DNA of 64,000 nucleotides from Micromonospora sp. ALFpr18c. GTDB lineage: Bacteria > Actinomycetota > Actinomycetes > Mycobacteriales > Micromonosporaceae. The stretch lies in assembly GCF_008868155.1 (NCBI RefSeq), contig NZ_WBKR01000006.1, positions 1-64,000 on the forward strand, given 5' to 3'. How positions within the stretch are numbered: position 1 is the stretch's first letter; each line of letters starts with the position of its first letter. The translations under genes were made by a program, and so were the position numbers. The notes under the pieces were generated by a model. The model had not been told where the DNA came from, did no database searches, and was given only the letters and a program-made list of their open reading frames with translations. Shown here one piece after another: positions 35,405 to 44,951 of the stretch.

Positions 35405-37615
35405 ATGACCCTGATCAGCTTCGTGGTGCCGGCCTTCCGGGTGCAGGGGTACCTGCGTGAGTGCCTGGACTCCATCCTCGGTCAGCCGATGACCGACGTT
35501 GAGGTGATCGCCGTCGACGACTGCTCGCCGGACGCGAGCGGCGAGATCATCGACGAGTACGCGGCCCGTGACCGGCGGGTCCGCTCGGTCCGGCTGCCGG
35601 AGAACGTCGGCCTCGGTCCGGCCCGCAACGTCGGGCTGGATCGGGCCGTCGGCGAGTACGTCTGGTTCCTCGACGGCGACGACTGGCTGGCGCCGGAGTG
35701 TCTGCCGGCGGTCGCCGAGCGGCTGCGCGCCACCAGCCCGGACGTTCTGCTGGTCGATCACGTCCGGACGCACTGGAACGACACCGTCACCCGCAGCGCG
35801 ATGGCCGAGGTGTTCCCGGAGTCGCCCGGCGCGGCCACCTTCGGGCTGCGGGAGCGGCCCGAGGCGATGCGGCTGCTGCACACGGCCTGGAATCGGCTGG
35901 TCCGCCGACAGTTCCTCGTCGAGCTGGGGTTGCGCTTCGCGCCGGGCTGGTACGAGGACGTCTCCTTCAGCTACCCGGTGCTGATGGCGGCGCGACGGAT
36001 CGGCGTACTCGATCAGGTCTGTGTCAACTACCGGCAGCGCCGCGCCGGCGCGATCACCCGGACCCGCGGCGACCGGCACTTCGAGGTGTTTCCGCAGTGG
36101 CATCGGGTGTTCCACCTGATGGATGAGTGGGGGCCGGCGACGGACGCCCTGCGGCCGGCGGTCTTCGAGCGGATGATCTGGCACTACCTGACCGTGCTCG
36201 GCAACGGCCAGCGCATCGCGCCGGAGCTGCGGCCGGCGTTCTTCGCGCAGATCACCGCCGACTACGCGCGCTGGCTGCCGGCCGGCGGCTACCCGGTGCC
36301 GGACGGGGTGGAGGGGGTCAAGCACCGGCTCGTCGCCACCGGCCGGTGGCGGACGTTCAGCGCGTTGCGGGCCGCCAGCCGGGCCCGCGACACGGCCCGC
36401 CGGCAGGCCCGCACCGCGCGACGGCGGGTCGGTCCGGTGGCCCGGCGCGGTGCCCGACTGACCCGCGACGGCCTGCTGCGCGAGTACTACCGGGCGGAGC
36501 TGCGCCGGCCGGTGGACCCGACGCTCGCGGTGTACGCGGCCTACTGGTTTCGGGGGTACTCCTGCAATCCGGCGGCGATCTACGAGGTGGCCCGCCGGCT
36601 GGCCCCCGGCGTCCGGGGTGTGTGGATCGTGCGCCGCGACCGGGTGGACGAGGTGCCGGCGGGGGTGGAGTACGTGGTCGCCGGCACCCCGGCCTACTAC
36701 CGGGCGTTGGCCCGCGCCCGCTGGCTGATCAACAACGTGAACTACCCGGACTTCGTCCGCAAGCGGCCGGAGCAGGTGCACGTGCAGACCCACCACGGCA
36801 CGCCGGTGAAGGTGATGGGGCTCGACCAGCAGCGCTACCCGATCGGTGCGGGCCGGATGGATTTCGCCGGGCTGTTGCGCCGGGTGGACCGGTGGGACTA
36901 CAGCGTCAGCTCGAACAGCTTCTCCACCCAGATGTGGGACCGGGCGTACCCGGCCACCTACACCACTCTGGAGGTGGGCTACCCGCGCAACGACCGGCTG
37001 GTCACCGCCGGGGCGGACGAGGTGCGCCGGCTGCGCGCCGAGTTCGGCTTCGCCCCCGACGAGCAGGTGGTGCTGTACGCCCCGACGCACCGCGAGCACC
37101 TGCCCGGCTATCGGCCGCCGTTCGATCCGGACCGGCTCGTCGAGGCGCTGGGGGAGTCGGGCCGCCTGCTGATGCGCAGCCACTACTTCCACGACCGGGA
37201 TTGCCGTCCCGGCCGGCCGGTGGACCGCGAACGGGTCCGCGACGTCAGCGGCCACCAGCGGGTGGAGGATCTCTACCTGGTCGCCGACGTGCTGATCACC
37301 GACTACTCCTCGGCGATGTTCGACTATGCGGTGCTGGATCGGCCGATCGTGCTCTACACCCCGGACTGGGAGGCGTACCGGCTGGCCCGCGGTGTCTACT
37401 TCGACGTGACGGCGGAACCGCCGGGCGCGGTGGTCACCACGTTCGCCGATCTGCTCGACCTGTTCCGTACCGACGCGGTGCGCTCGGATGCGGCGGCCAA
37501 GGCCCGTGCGCACTTCCGGGGCCGATTCTGCACTCTGGACGATGGGCGTGCGGCGGAGCGGGTGGTGCGCCGGGTGTTCCTGGGTGAGCCGGCCGAGTGG
37601 AGGTTGCTCTGCTGA
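35405..37615 (+). CDS. GT2 glycosyltransferase fused to CDP-glycerol glycerophosphotransferase
   Basis: This 736-residue bifunctional enzyme starts with a GT-A family 2 transferase (residues 1-250; FVVPAFRVQGYLRECLDSIL, VIAVDDCSPD and the DxD-type FLDGDDW). After a basic linker (about 320-360) comes a TagF/TagB-like CDP-glycerol:poly(glycerophosphate) transferase (about 375-730) with THHGTPVKVMGLD, VLYAPTHREH and TDYSSAMFDYAVL. It probably adds sugar and polyol-phosphate units to a wall teichoic acid or similar polymer. The ATG at 35405 lies 15 nt after the preceding gene, so it belongs to the same operon. Confidence 0.9.
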   Translation: MTLISFVVPAFRVQGYLRECLDSILGQPMTDVEVIAVDDCSPDASGEIIDEYAARDRRVRSVRLPENVGLGPARNVGLDRAVGEYVWFLDGDDWLAPECLPAVAERLRATSPDVLLVDHVRTHWNDTVTRSAMAEVFPESPGAATFGLRERPEAMRLLHTAWNRLVRRQFLVELGLRFAPGWYEDVSFSYPVLMAARRIGVLDQVCVNYRQRRAGAITRTRGDRHFEVFPQWHRVFHLMDEWGPATDALRPAVFERMIWHYLTVLGNGQRIAPELRPAFFAQITADYARWLPAGGYPVPDGVEGVKHRLVATGRWRTFSALRAASRARDTARRQARTARRRVGPVARRGARLTRDGLLREYYRAELRRPVDPTLAVYAAYWFRGYSCNPAAIYEVARRLAPGVRGVWIVRRDRVDEVPAGVEYVVAGTPAYYRALARARWLINNVNYPDFVRKRPEQVHVQTHHGTPVKVMGLDQQRYPIGAGRMDFAGLLRRVDRWDYSVSSNSFSTQMWDRAYPATYTTLEVGYPRNDRLVTAGADEVRRLRAEFGFAPDEQVVLYAPTHREHLPGYRPPFDPDRLVEALGESGRLLMRSHYFHDRDCRPGRPVDRERVRDVSGHQRVEDLYLVADVLITDYSSAMFDYAVLDRPIVLYTPDWEAYRLARGVYFDVTAEPPGAVVTTFADLLDLFRTDAVRSDAAAKARAHFRGRFCTLDDGRAAERVVRRVFLGEPAEWRLLC

Positions 37616-37747
37616 TCGCGACGTGCCGCGTCCTGTCGCGTAATGGCAGCGTCACAGGGGGAACATGAGACGTTTACCCGATGTGCTGATTCGATGATCC
37701 TGGCCACAGTCTTGTGGGGTTCGGCCGACAAGCTGGGGGAGGTGACG

Positions 37748-39046
37748 GTGAGCACCGTCGCGCTCAAGGACGTAAGCAAGATCTTCAAGGACGGCACGCT
37801 GGCCGTCGACAGCATCAACCTGGATGTCAACGACGGCGAGTTCATGGTGCTGCTCGGCCCGTCCGGCTGTGGGAAGTCCACGGTGCTGCGGATGATCGCC
37901 GGCCTGGAGGATCCGACCCAGGGTGCGGTCCTGCTCGACGGGGAACTCGCCAACGACCTGCCCCCACGGGACCGGAAGATCGCCATGGTCTTCCAGGACT
38001 TCGCGCTCTACCCGCACATGACCGTCGGCGACAACATCGCGTTCCCTCTGCGGCTGTCCGGCGTCGAGCCGGTGCCACGCGGTGAGCGGGTCACCGACGT
38101 CGCCAGCGCGCTGGGCATCGGCGACGTGCTGGCCCGCAAGCCGGGGCAGCTCTCCGGTGGGCAGCGGCAGCGGGTCGCGATGGGTCGGGCCATCGTCCGC
38201 CGGCCCGGCCTGTTCCTGATGGACGAACCGCTGTCCAACCTGGACAGCGGCCTGCGCGCCGAGCTGCGCGCGGAGATCTCCGGCCTCACCCGGGAACTCG
38301 GCGTCACCACCGTCTACGTCACCCACGACCAGGCCGAGGCGCTCACCATGGCCGACCGGGTCGCCATCATGCGCCGCGGCGTGCTCCAGGACGTGGGCAC
38401 ACCAACCCAGGTGTACGGGCGGCCGGCGACGCTCTACGTGGCCGCGTTCCTGGGCAGCCCGCGGATGAACCTGCTGGAGGCGTCGGTCTACGTCCACCTC
38501 GACCGGTACGTCACGCTCAACCTCGGCGAGCAGTCCCTCTACCTGCCCTGGAACGACATCCGGAGCCGGGCGGTGGCGCACTACCACGGCGAGCGGATCG
38601 TCGTCGGCATGCGCGCCGAGGCGCTCACCCCGGTCTCCCCGGACAGCGCCGGCGACGTGCTGCACGGCCGGATCCGCTACCTGGAGCACCACGGGCACGA
38701 GTCGCTCGCGTTCCTCGACATCGGGGCCACGGCGATCATGGTCGACGAGATGGGTGCTCCGTTGGACCCGCCGCCGGTGGGTCAGCGGGGCCTGCGCCGG
38801 TTCGGCTCGGTGATGCAGCGGCTCACCGGTAAGCCGGTCGAGCCGGTCGAGGCGCCGACCGGCGGCAACCGGACGAGCGTTCTGCCCGACCCGGGCCGGC
38901 ACCACCGGCGCCCCGCGGAGCTGGCGGTGCGGTTGGCGCCGTACCCGGCGGTCACCGCCGGTCACCAGCTCGCGGTCTCGGTGCGGATGGACGCGCTGCA
39001 CTTCTTCGACGAGCGCGGAGCGCGGATCGACGTCGGCTGGCGCTGA
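37748..39046 (+). CDS. ABC transporter ATPase, UgpC/MsmK/MalK type
   Basis: This 432-residue ATPase for carbohydrate importers has Walker A GPSGCGKST, signature LSGGQRQR, Walker B LFLMDEPLSNLD and an H-loop in VTHDQAEAL. The C-terminal TOBE/MalK regulatory region follows (residues 235 on), with a proline-rich insertion near 385. No permease or binding protein is next to it. MsmK-like ATPases often energise several distant sugar importers, which fits an orphan gene. GTG 37748 is chosen because GGGGAGG lies 5 nt upstream; earlier starts add non-conserved residues. Confidence 0.9.
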   Translation: MSTVALKDVSKIFKDGTLAVDSINLDVNDGEFMVLLGPSGCGKSTVLRMIAGLEDPTQGAVLLDGELANDLPPRDRKIAMVFQDFALYPHMTVGDNIAFPLRLSGVEPVPRGERVTDVASALGIGDVLARKPGQLSGGQRQRVAMGRAIVRRPGLFLMDEPLSNLDSGLRAELRAEISGLTRELGVTTVYVTHDQAEALTMADRVAIMRRGVLQDVGTPTQVYGRPATLYVAAFLGSPRMNLLEASVYVHLDRYVTLNLGEQSLYLPWNDIRSRAVAHYHGERIVVGMRAEALTPVSPDSAGDVLHGRIRYLEHHGHESLAFLDIGATAIMVDEMGAPLDPPPVGQRGLRRFGSVMQRLTGKPVEPVEAPTGGNRTSVLPDPGRHHRRPAELAVRLAPYPAVTAGHQLAVSVRMDALHFFDERGARIDVGWR

Positions 39047-39140
39047 CGATTCGCCGCGACGGGGTGGCGGCGGCATCGACCGGTGTCCTACCGTCTGCGC
39101 ACCCAGTCCACTGTGAGACTCCACCGAGAGGGGTGCACCC

Positions 39141-40151
39141 GTGTCGGGTGACCGTCCCAGCCCGCTCGTCATCGAGCGCATCCTGCGTGACCGCCAGGGC
39201 ATCTGGCAGCAGATCGTCGCCGAAGGTGACCTGAACGCGTTGACCGGGCGGATGCTGGCCAGCTCCGCCATCGCGCTCGGCTGCTACGGGGCGGTGCTGG
39301 GCGCGTTCCACAGCCCGTTGATGGCGCTGACCTCCGCGCTCAAGCTGCCACTGCTGTTCCTGGTCACGTTGGCCATCTGCCTGCCCACGCTCTACCTGTT
39401 CAACCTGGTCTTCGGAGCTCGGCTCTCGGTACGCCAGTCGCTGGCGCTGGTGATGGTGGCCATCACGGTCACCTCGATGCTCGCGGTGGCGTTCGCCCCG
39501 ATCAGCCTCTTCTTCCTGATCACCGCCCCCGACTACGGGTTCTTCAAGCTCCTCAACGTGGCGATCCTGACCCTGTCGGCGCTGGTCGGGCTGCGCTTCC
39601 TGACCGGCGGGATGCAGGTGCTCAACGACCACGGCCTGCTCGCCCCGGAGGCCGCCACCGCGCAGGTCAACCCACAGGCCACCGTGTCGGCACCGGCGCA
39701 GGTCGCCGCACCGGCTGCCGTGCCCGCGGGCTCGGTGCCGGCCGAGGCGCCGGCGACCGGCGCGAGTGCCGAACCGGTCGCCGTGCCGGCCGGCGCGGCA
39801 GCGGCCGGGTCGACCTCGAACGGCGCCACCACCGCCGCGCCGGCGCAGGTTCCCGCGCAGTGGGTCGGGCAGCCGGCGGGCGCCTCGTTCCCGTCCGGCA
39901 TGGTGGCGCCCGGCTTCCCGCCGGCGCAGCGCCCATGGGGCAGCCCGCCGGTGCGGCGCGGCGAGCCGACGCAACGACCGGCCAGCATGACCCTGCTCTA
40001 CATCTGGATCCTGCTCTTCGGCTTCGTCGGCACCCAGTTGGCGTGGACGCTGCGGCCGTTCTTCGGCGACCCGGGCCAGGATTTCGCCCTCTTCCGCAGC
40101 ATCGACGGCAACTTCTACGCAGAGATCCTGCGGACGATCGCCAACCTCTGA
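39141..40151 (+). CDS. Hypothetical membrane protein with Ala/Pro-rich linker
   Basis: This 336-residue protein has an N-terminal amphipathic part (residues 1-35) and four membrane helices between about 38 and 160. An Ala/Pro/Val-rich, probably disordered segment spans about 170-275, followed by one further membrane helix (about 283-305) and a short C-terminal tail. The layout is somewhat Yip1-like. I do not recognise a named family. The GTG at 39141 follows GAGAGGGG. A terminator follows, so it is a single-gene unit. Confidence 0.7.
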   Translation: MSGDRPSPLVIERILRDRQGIWQQIVAEGDLNALTGRMLASSAIALGCYGAVLGAFHSPLMALTSALKLPLLFLVTLAICLPTLYLFNLVFGARLSVRQSLALVMVAITVTSMLAVAFAPISLFFLITAPDYGFFKLLNVAILTLSALVGLRFLTGGMQVLNDHGLLAPEAATAQVNPQATVSAPAQVAAPAAVPAGSVPAEAPATGASAEPVAVPAGAAAAGSTSNGATTAAPAQVPAQWVGQPAGASFPSGMVAPGFPPAQRPWGSPPVRRGEPTQRPASMTLLYIWILLFGFVGTQLAWTLRPFFGDPGQDFALFRSIDGNFYAEILRTIANL

Positions 40152-40160
40152 GCCTCCCCG

Positions 40161-40185
40161 CCCCGCCCCTGACCTGGGGGCGGGG
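40161..40185 (+). terminator. Hairpin terminator
   Basis: A perfect 9-bp stem CCCCGCCCC with GGGGCGGGG and a 7-nt loop lies 9 bp after the membrane protein stop. Confidence 0.7.
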
Positions 40186-40221
40186 CTTGCCGGGGATGTT
40201 ACCGGCGAGTAGCGTCGGGGC

Positions 40222-40686
40222 ATGTCAGTCGACTCACGCCAGGTGGCGGCCGGGATGCTCGAAGCCGTGCCGTTCGCTCGTACGCTCGGCTTCGAGTTCG
40301 TCGAGGTCGCCCCGGAGGCCGACGGCGGGGTGCGGGCGGTCGTCCGGTTGCCCGACACGCCGGCCACCCACAACCACGTCGGCGGTCCGCACGCCGGTGC
40401 GATGTTCACCCTCGGTGAGACGGCCACCGGCGCGGTCGTCCTGGCCGCCTTCGGCCATCTCCTCGACCGGGTCACCCCGCTCGCCGTGCGCGCCGAGATC
40501 GCGTACCGCAAGTTGGCCCTGGGGCCGGTGCTGGCCACGGCCCGGCTCTCCCGGCCGCCGGCCGAGGTGATCGCCGAGCTGGACGCCGGGCGGCGTCCCG
40601 AGTTCGCGGTGCCGGTGGTGATCGCCACCGAGGATGGCAGGCCCACCTCGGAGATGACCGTGATCTGGACGCTGCGGCCCAACTGA
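40222..40686 (+). CDS. Hotdog-fold thioesterase-like protein (PaaI/DUF4442)
   Basis: This 154-residue hotdog-fold protein has the family core THNHVGGPHAGAMFTLGETA, where the H-G-G-x-x-x-x-L/T region forms the active-site helix in PaaI-type thioesterases. The C-terminal beta strand is EMTVIWTL. It probably hydrolyses an acyl-CoA, but no substrate can be named. Its ATG follows a weak ribosome site. It is monocistronic, with the next gene 60 nt later having its own promoter-like gap. Confidence 0.85.
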   Translation: MSVDSRQVAAGMLEAVPFARTLGFEFVEVAPEADGGVRAVVRLPDTPATHNHVGGPHAGAMFTLGETATGAVVLAAFGHLLDRVTPLAVRAEIAYRKLALGPVLATARLSRPPAEVIAELDAGRRPEFAVPVVIATEDGRPTSEMTVIWTLRPN

Positions 40687-40746
40687 GCCGCGTCGAGGGC
40701 GGCGGAAACGGGTTTGCGGGACCGGCCGGGTGGTTAGATTCGTACC

Positions 40747-41532
40747 GTGCTGGGCCTACCTGCTCATGTGACCGCCTGTCTCTTCGATCTGGACGGTGTG
40801 CTGACGCAGACCGCCCTGGTGCACAACGCCGCTTGGACGCAGACCTTCGACGAGTTCCTGCGGCAGCGCGCCTCCGCCACCGGCGAGCCCTTCCAGCCGT
40901 TCGACCCCGGCCCGGACTACAACCGCTACGTCGACGGCCGGCCCCGGGCCGACGGCGTCCGAGCGTTCCTCGCCTCCCGCGGGATCGTGCTGCCCGAGGG
41001 CAGTCCCGACGACCCGCCGACCGCCGACACGGTCAACGGTGTGGGCAACCGCAAGAACGTCCTGCTGCTGGACCGGCTGCGCAGCTCCGGTGTGGACGTC
41101 TACCCGGGTTCGGTGCGCTACCTGCAGGCGGCGGCCGCCGCCGGGCTGCGCCGAGCCGTGGTGACCGCGAGCGCCAACGGGCGTGAGGTGGTCGCCGCCG
41201 CCGGGCTGGAGCCACTGCTCGAAGCGCGGGTCGACGGGCTGGTGGCCCGGGCCCAGGGGCTGCGCGGCAAACCGCAACCCGACAGCTTCCTGGCCGGGGC
41301 CAGGCTGCTCGGTGTCGACCCGACGCGGGCCGCCGTCTTCGAGGACGCGCTGTCCGGCGTGGCCGCCGGCCGGGCCGGCGGCTTCGGTTACGTGGTGGGC
41401 GTCGACCGGGTCGGCCAGGCCGACGAACTGCTCGCCCACGGTGCCGACATCGTGGTCACGGACCTCGCCGACCTGCTCGACGCCGCCGACCCACCGGCGC
41501 CACGCCCGGCCGGACAGCGGGGCACCGCGTGA
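40747..41532 (+). CDS. Beta-phosphoglucomutase-like HAD hydrolase
   Basis: This 261-residue HAD protein has motif [11 protein letters not shown] (nucleophile Asp14, general acid Asp16), the cap-domain start [24 protein letters not shown], motif III in [11 protein letters not shown] and motif [13 protein letters not shown]. These match the beta-phosphoglucomutase group. It should convert beta-glucose 1-phosphate to glucose 6-phosphate. Its gene overlaps the GH65 gene by 4 nt, and GH65 phosphorylases release beta-glucose 1-phosphate, which supports the assignment. Confidence 0.92.
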   Translation: MLGLPAHVTACLFDLDGVLTQTALVHNAAWTQTFDEFLRQRASATGEPFQPFDPGPDYNRYVDGRPRADGVRAFLASRGIVLPEGSPDDPPTADTVNGVGNRKNVLLLDRLRSSGVDVYPGSVRYLQAAAAAGLRRAVVTASANGREVVAAAGLEPLLEARVDGLVARAQGLRGKPQPDSFLAGARLLGVDPTRAAVFEDALSGVAAGRAGGFGYVVGVDRVGQADELLAHGADIVVTDLADLLDAADPPAPRPAGQRGTA

Positions 41533-43901
41533 TCCGGGAACGGGCCTACCCCGTCGAACCGTGGCACGTCCGGGAGACCCGGCTAGACATGGACGTGCTG
41601 GCCCAGTCCGAGTCGGTCTTCGCGCTCTCCAACGGGCACGTGGGGCTGCGCGGCAACCTCGACGAGGGCGAGCCGCACGGCCTGCCCGGCACCTACCTCA
41701 ACTCGTTCTACGAGCTGCGCCCCCTGCCGTACGCGGAGGCCGGCTACGGCTTCCCCGAGTCCGGGCAGACCATCGTCAACGTCACCAACGGCAAGCTGAT
41801 CAGGCTGCTCGTCGACGACGAACCCCTCGACGTGCGCTACGGCGAGCTGATCGCCCACGAGCGGATCCTCGACATGCGGGCCGGCACCCTGCACCGCGAG
41901 CTGCACTGGCGGTCACCGGCCGGCCGGGAGGTCAAGGTCCGCAGCACCCGGCTGGTGTCGTTCACGCAGCGCTCGGTCGCCGCCATCAGTTACGAGGTGG
42001 AGGCGGTCGACGGCCCGCTGCGGCTGATCGTGCAATCCGAGTTGGTGGCCAACGAGTCGCTGCCGGCGCAGAGCAAGGACCCCCGGGTCGCGGCCGTCCT
42101 GGAATCCCCGTTGCAGGCCGAGGAGGAGCTGACCACCCCGGACGGCGGGCAGCTGATCCACCGCACCAAGGTGTCCGGGCTGCGGGTCGCCGCCGCGATG
42201 GAACACGAGGTGCACGGCCCCGAGCACACCACCATCGAGTCCGAGGGGTACCAGGACTGGGTCCGCACCACGGTCGGCTGCGTCCTCAAACCCGGCGAGA
42301 AGCTGCGGGTGGTCAAGTACCTGACGTACGGCTGGTCGAGCCGACGGTCGCTGCCCGCCCTGCGCGACCAGGTCGGCGCGGCGCTGGCCGCGGCCAAGCT
42401 GGACGGTTGGGAGGGGCTCTGCCGGGAGCAGCGCGGCTACCTCGACGAGTTCTGGGACGCGGCCGACGTACGGGTCGAGGGTGATCCGGAGGTGCAGCAG
42501 GCCGTCCGGTTCGGTCTCTTCCACGTGCTCCAGGCCGGCTCCCGCGCCGAGCGGCGGCCCATCTCGGCGAAGGGGCTCACCGGCCCCGGGTACGACGGGC
42601 ACGCCTTCTGGGACACCGAGATGTTCGTCCTGCCGGTGCTCACGTACACCCAGCCGAGCGCGGTGCGCAACGCGTTGCACTGGCGGCACAGCACGCTGGA
42701 CAGCGCCCGGGAGCGGGCCGAGACGCTGAACCTGAAAGGCGCCGCCTTCCCCTGGCGGACCATCGGGGGTCCGGAGTCCTCCGGCTACTGGCCGGCCGGC
42801 ACGGCGGCCTTCCACATCGCCGCCGACATCGCCGACGCGCTGCGCCGGTACGTCCTGGTCACCGGGGACACCGCACTGGAGCGGGAGATCGGGCTGGAGC
42901 TGCTGGTCGAGACCGCCCGGTTGTGGCGTTCGCTCGGGCACCACGACCGGCACGGGCAGTTCCACATCGACGGGGTGACCGGCCCGGACGAGTACACCGC
43001 CGTGAAGAACGACAACGTCTACACCAACCTGATGGCGCAGCGGAACCTGCTCTCCGCCGCCGACGTGGTCATGCGCTACCGGGACGACGCCGCCCACCTC
43101 GGGGTCACCGACGAGGAGGCGGCGAGCTGGCGGGACGCGGCCAGCTCCATGCACGTCCCCTACGACGACGAGATCGGCGTCCACCAGCAGGTGGAGGGGT
43201 TCACCCGGCTCGAGGAGTGGGACTTCGCGCACACATCGGCGGAGAAGTACCCGCTGCTGCTGCACTACCCGTACTTCGACCTGTACCGCAAGCAGGTGGT
43301 CAAGCAGGCCGACCTGGTGCTGGCCATGCACTGGCGGGGGGACGCGTTCACCCCCGAGGAGAAGGTCCGCAACTTCCTCTACTACGAGCGGCGCACCGTG
43401 CGGGACTCGTCGCTGTCGGCCTGCACTCAGTCCGTGCTCGCCGCCGAGGTGGGCCATCCCGAACTGGCGCACATCTATCTGCGCGAGGCCGCGCTGATGG
43501 ACCTGCACGACCTCAACGAGAACACCCGCGACGGCGTGCACATGGCCTCGCTGGCCGGCGCATGGATCGCCCTGGTCGGCGGCCTCGGTGGCCTGCGCGA
43601 CCACGACGGCCGGCTGTCGTTCGCGCCCCGGCTGTCCAGTCGCCTGAGTCGGCTGGAGTTCTCGCTCCAGTGGCGTGGCCTGGCGCTGCGGGTGGACGTC
43701 CGGCCACACCAGACGACGTACTCGCTGCGGCACGGTGGGCCGGACGACGTGATCGAGCTGCGTCACCACGACCAGGATCTGCGGGTCACCTGCGACGAGC
43801 CGGTGACCGTACCGGTGCCGCCCGCCGAGCCGTCCGGACCGCGGCCGGAGCAACCGCCGGGCCGGTCGCCGCTGCTGCGGCTGCCCGAGCACCAGCAGTA
43901 A
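41529..43901 (+). CDS. GH65 glycoside hydrolase/phosphorylase
   Basis: This 790-residue GH65 enzyme has the catalytic general acid Glu488 in [15 protein letters not shown], matching the family's conserved glutamate. Other family motifs are [18 protein letters not shown] near the N-terminus, [16 protein letters not shown] and [18 protein letters not shown]. Family members phosphorolyse maltose, trehalose or kojibiose, and some hydrolyse them. The coupled beta-phosphoglucomutase gene favours phosphorolysis with beta-glucose 1-phosphate as product; the disaccharide cannot be named. The last 40 residues are a proline-rich tail. The start is GTG 41529. Confidence 0.93.
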   Translation: MIRERAYPVEPWHVRETRLDMDVLAQSESVFALSNGHVGLRGNLDEGEPHGLPGTYLNSFYELRPLPYAEAGYGFPESGQTIVNVTNGKLIRLLVDDEPLDVRYGELIAHERILDMRAGTLHRELHWRSPAGREVKVRSTRLVSFTQRSVAAISYEVEAVDGPLRLIVQSELVANESLPAQSKDPRVAAVLESPLQAEEELTTPDGGQLIHRTKVSGLRVAAAMEHEVHGPEHTTIESEGYQDWVRTTVGCVLKPGEKLRVVKYLTYGWSSRRSLPALRDQVGAALAAAKLDGWEGLCREQRGYLDEFWDAADVRVEGDPEVQQAVRFGLFHVLQAGSRAERRPISAKGLTGPGYDGHAFWDTEMFVLPVLTYTQPSAVRNALHWRHSTLDSARERAETLNLKGAAFPWRTIGGPESSGYWPAGTAAFHIAADIADALRRYVLVTGDTALEREIGLELLVETARLWRSLGHHDRHGQFHIDGVTGPDEYTAVKNDNVYTNLMAQRNLLSAADVVMRYRDDAAHLGVTDEEAASWRDAASSMHVPYDDEIGVHQQVEGFTRLEEWDFAHTSAEKYPLLLHYPYFDLYRKQVVKQADLVLAMHWRGDAFTPEEKVRNFLYYERRTVRDSSLSACTQSVLAAEVGHPELAHIYLREAALMDLHDLNENTRDGVHMASLAGAWIALVGGLGGLRDHDGRLSFAPRLSSRLSRLEFSLQWRGLALRVDVRPHQTTYSLRHGGPDDVIELRHHDQDLRVTCDEPVTVPVPPAEPSGPRPEQPPGRSPLLRLPEHQQ

Positions 43902-43934
43902 CGGCCGGGGCGGGAAGGATCCCGCCCCGGCCGT
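43901..43934. terminator. Strong bidirectional hairpin terminator
   Basis: A perfect 14-bp stem (43901-43914 with 43921-43934) and 6-nt loop begins at the last base of the GH65 stop codon and lies before the convergent small gene. Confidence 0.85.
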
Positions 43935-43946
43935 CGCACCGCTGGG

Positions 43947-44126
43947 TCAGATGGGCTCGCCGGTGGACGGGCGCCCGATCGCGTCCCGGGGCGCCATCGC
44001 CTTCGGGTCGTCGGGCAGGCGGGCCGAGGCGGCCTGGTCCCCGAAGTCTTGATTGCGCTCGGCGTCCTGTTCCCGCCGGTCCCGTTCGGTCATCTGCTGC
44101 TGCCGGGATATCTGCTGCTTGGCCAT
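43947..44126 (-). CDS. Small hydrophilic protein, unknown function
   Basis: This 59-residue, highly charged, glutamine- and arginine-rich protein begins MAKQQISRQQQMTERDRREQ. It has no membrane segment or signal peptide and is probably largely disordered. The ATG at 44124-44126 has GAGGATC spaced 6 nt upstream, and a clear SigB-type promoter lies about 60 nt upstream. Its small size, hydrophilicity and promoter suggest a stress-induced protein; that is inference. I recognise no domain. Confidence 0.65.
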   Translation of the reverse strand: MAKQQISRQQQMTERDRREQDAERNQDFGDQAASARLPDDPKAMAPRDAIGRPSTGEPI

Positions 44127-44187
44127 GGCGATCCTCGCGATCCGTCGGGGCGCGGTTGCGCCGACACGGTCTGCGGTCGCTCGTCGC

Positions 44188-44212
44188 GTACCCGACGCCC
44201 CGGCGCACAAAC
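44188..44212 (-). promoter_or_regulatory. Candidate SigB-type promoter for the 59-residue protein gene
   Basis: On the minus strand GTTT (44212-44209), a 15-nt spacer and GGGTAC (44193-44188) match the Streptomyces SigB/SigF-group consensus GNNT-N14-16-GGGTA. It lies about 60 nt upstream of the start codon. Confidence 0.65.
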
Positions 44213-44239
44213 GCGGCCGTACGGTGCCGCCGGCCGCGT

Positions 44240-44264
44240 GCGTGCCGTGCGGCGGGCCGGGTAC
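44240..44264 (+). promoter_or_regulatory. Candidate SigB-type promoter for the hydrolase gene
   Basis: GCGT (44240-44243), a 15-nt spacer and GGGTAC (44259-44264) lie 34 nt before the ATG at 44298. The -35 element is loose; the -10 is exact. Confidence 0.5.
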
Positions 44265-44297
44265 CCGGACCGCAGGCGACCACGCGGAGGTGGGGGC

Positions 44298-44951
44298 ATG
44301 GACGTGCGGCGCAGCACGGTGACGATTCCGGTGGGGGACGTTCAACTCCCCGCCGACCTGACGATGCCCGCCCAACCGGTCGGCGTGGTGCTGTTCGCGC
44401 ACGGCAGCGGTAGTTCCCGGCACAGCCCGCGCAACGTGGAGGTGGCCGGGACGCTGAACGACCGAGGGCTCGGCACGGTGCTGGTGGATCTGCTGAGCCC
44501 GGCGGAGGACGAGGTGGACGCGCGCACCGCCGAGCTGCGCTTCGACATCGGGCTGTTGGCGAACCGGCTCGCCGGCATCGTCGACTGGCTGGCGGTCGAG
44601 CGGCCCGCTGGTGACGTACCCATCGGCCTGTTCGGCGCCAGCACGGGTGCCGCCGCCGCCCTGGTCGCGGCGTCGTCCCGCGCCGACCGGGTGGGTGCCG
44701 TGGTCAGCCGGGGCGGCCGGCCGGACCTCGCCGGCGCCGCGCTGACCCAGGTGCGTACGCCGACGCTGCTGCTGGTCGGCGGCCTGGACGAGGAGGTGCT
44801 CGCGCTGAACGAGCAAGCGTCGGCCGAGCTGGGCGACGTCGGTGAGCTGCGGGTCGTCCCCGGTGCCACCCACCTCTTCGAGGAGCCCGGCACCCTCGAC
44901 CGGGTCGCCGAGTTCGCCGGCGCCTGGTTCACCACCCACCTCAGCCGGTGA
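44298..44951 (+). CDS. Alpha/beta hydrolase, dienelactone hydrolase-like
   Basis: This 217-residue alpha/beta hydrolase has FAHGSGSSRHSPRN at the oxyanion hole, the nucleophile serine in GLFGASTGAAAAL, an aspartate in LLVGGLDEEVL and a late histidine in GATHLFEEPGTL. It resembles actinobacterial hydrolases often fused or adjacent to phosphoribosyltransferases. The ATG at 44298 has GGAGG 8 nt upstream. Its end overlaps the convergent AI-2E family gene by 11 nt. Confidence 0.88.
   Translation: MDVRRSTVTIPVGDVQLPADLTMPAQPVGVVLFAHGSGSSRHSPRNVEVAGTLNDRGLGTVLVDLLSPAEDEVDARTAELRFDIGLLANRLAGIVDWLAVERPAGDVPIGLFGASTGAAAALVAASSRADRVGAVVSRGGRPDLAGAALTQVRTPTLLLVGGLDEEVLALNEQASAELGDVGELRVVPGATHLFEEPGTLDRVAEFAGAWFTTHLSR

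Noticed and set aside
33440-37513. A 1357-codon open frame on the minus strand opposite the polymer operon
   Set aside because: It is a high-GC shadow frame, rich in Arg, His, Gln and Pro, fully antisense to three well-recognised genes.
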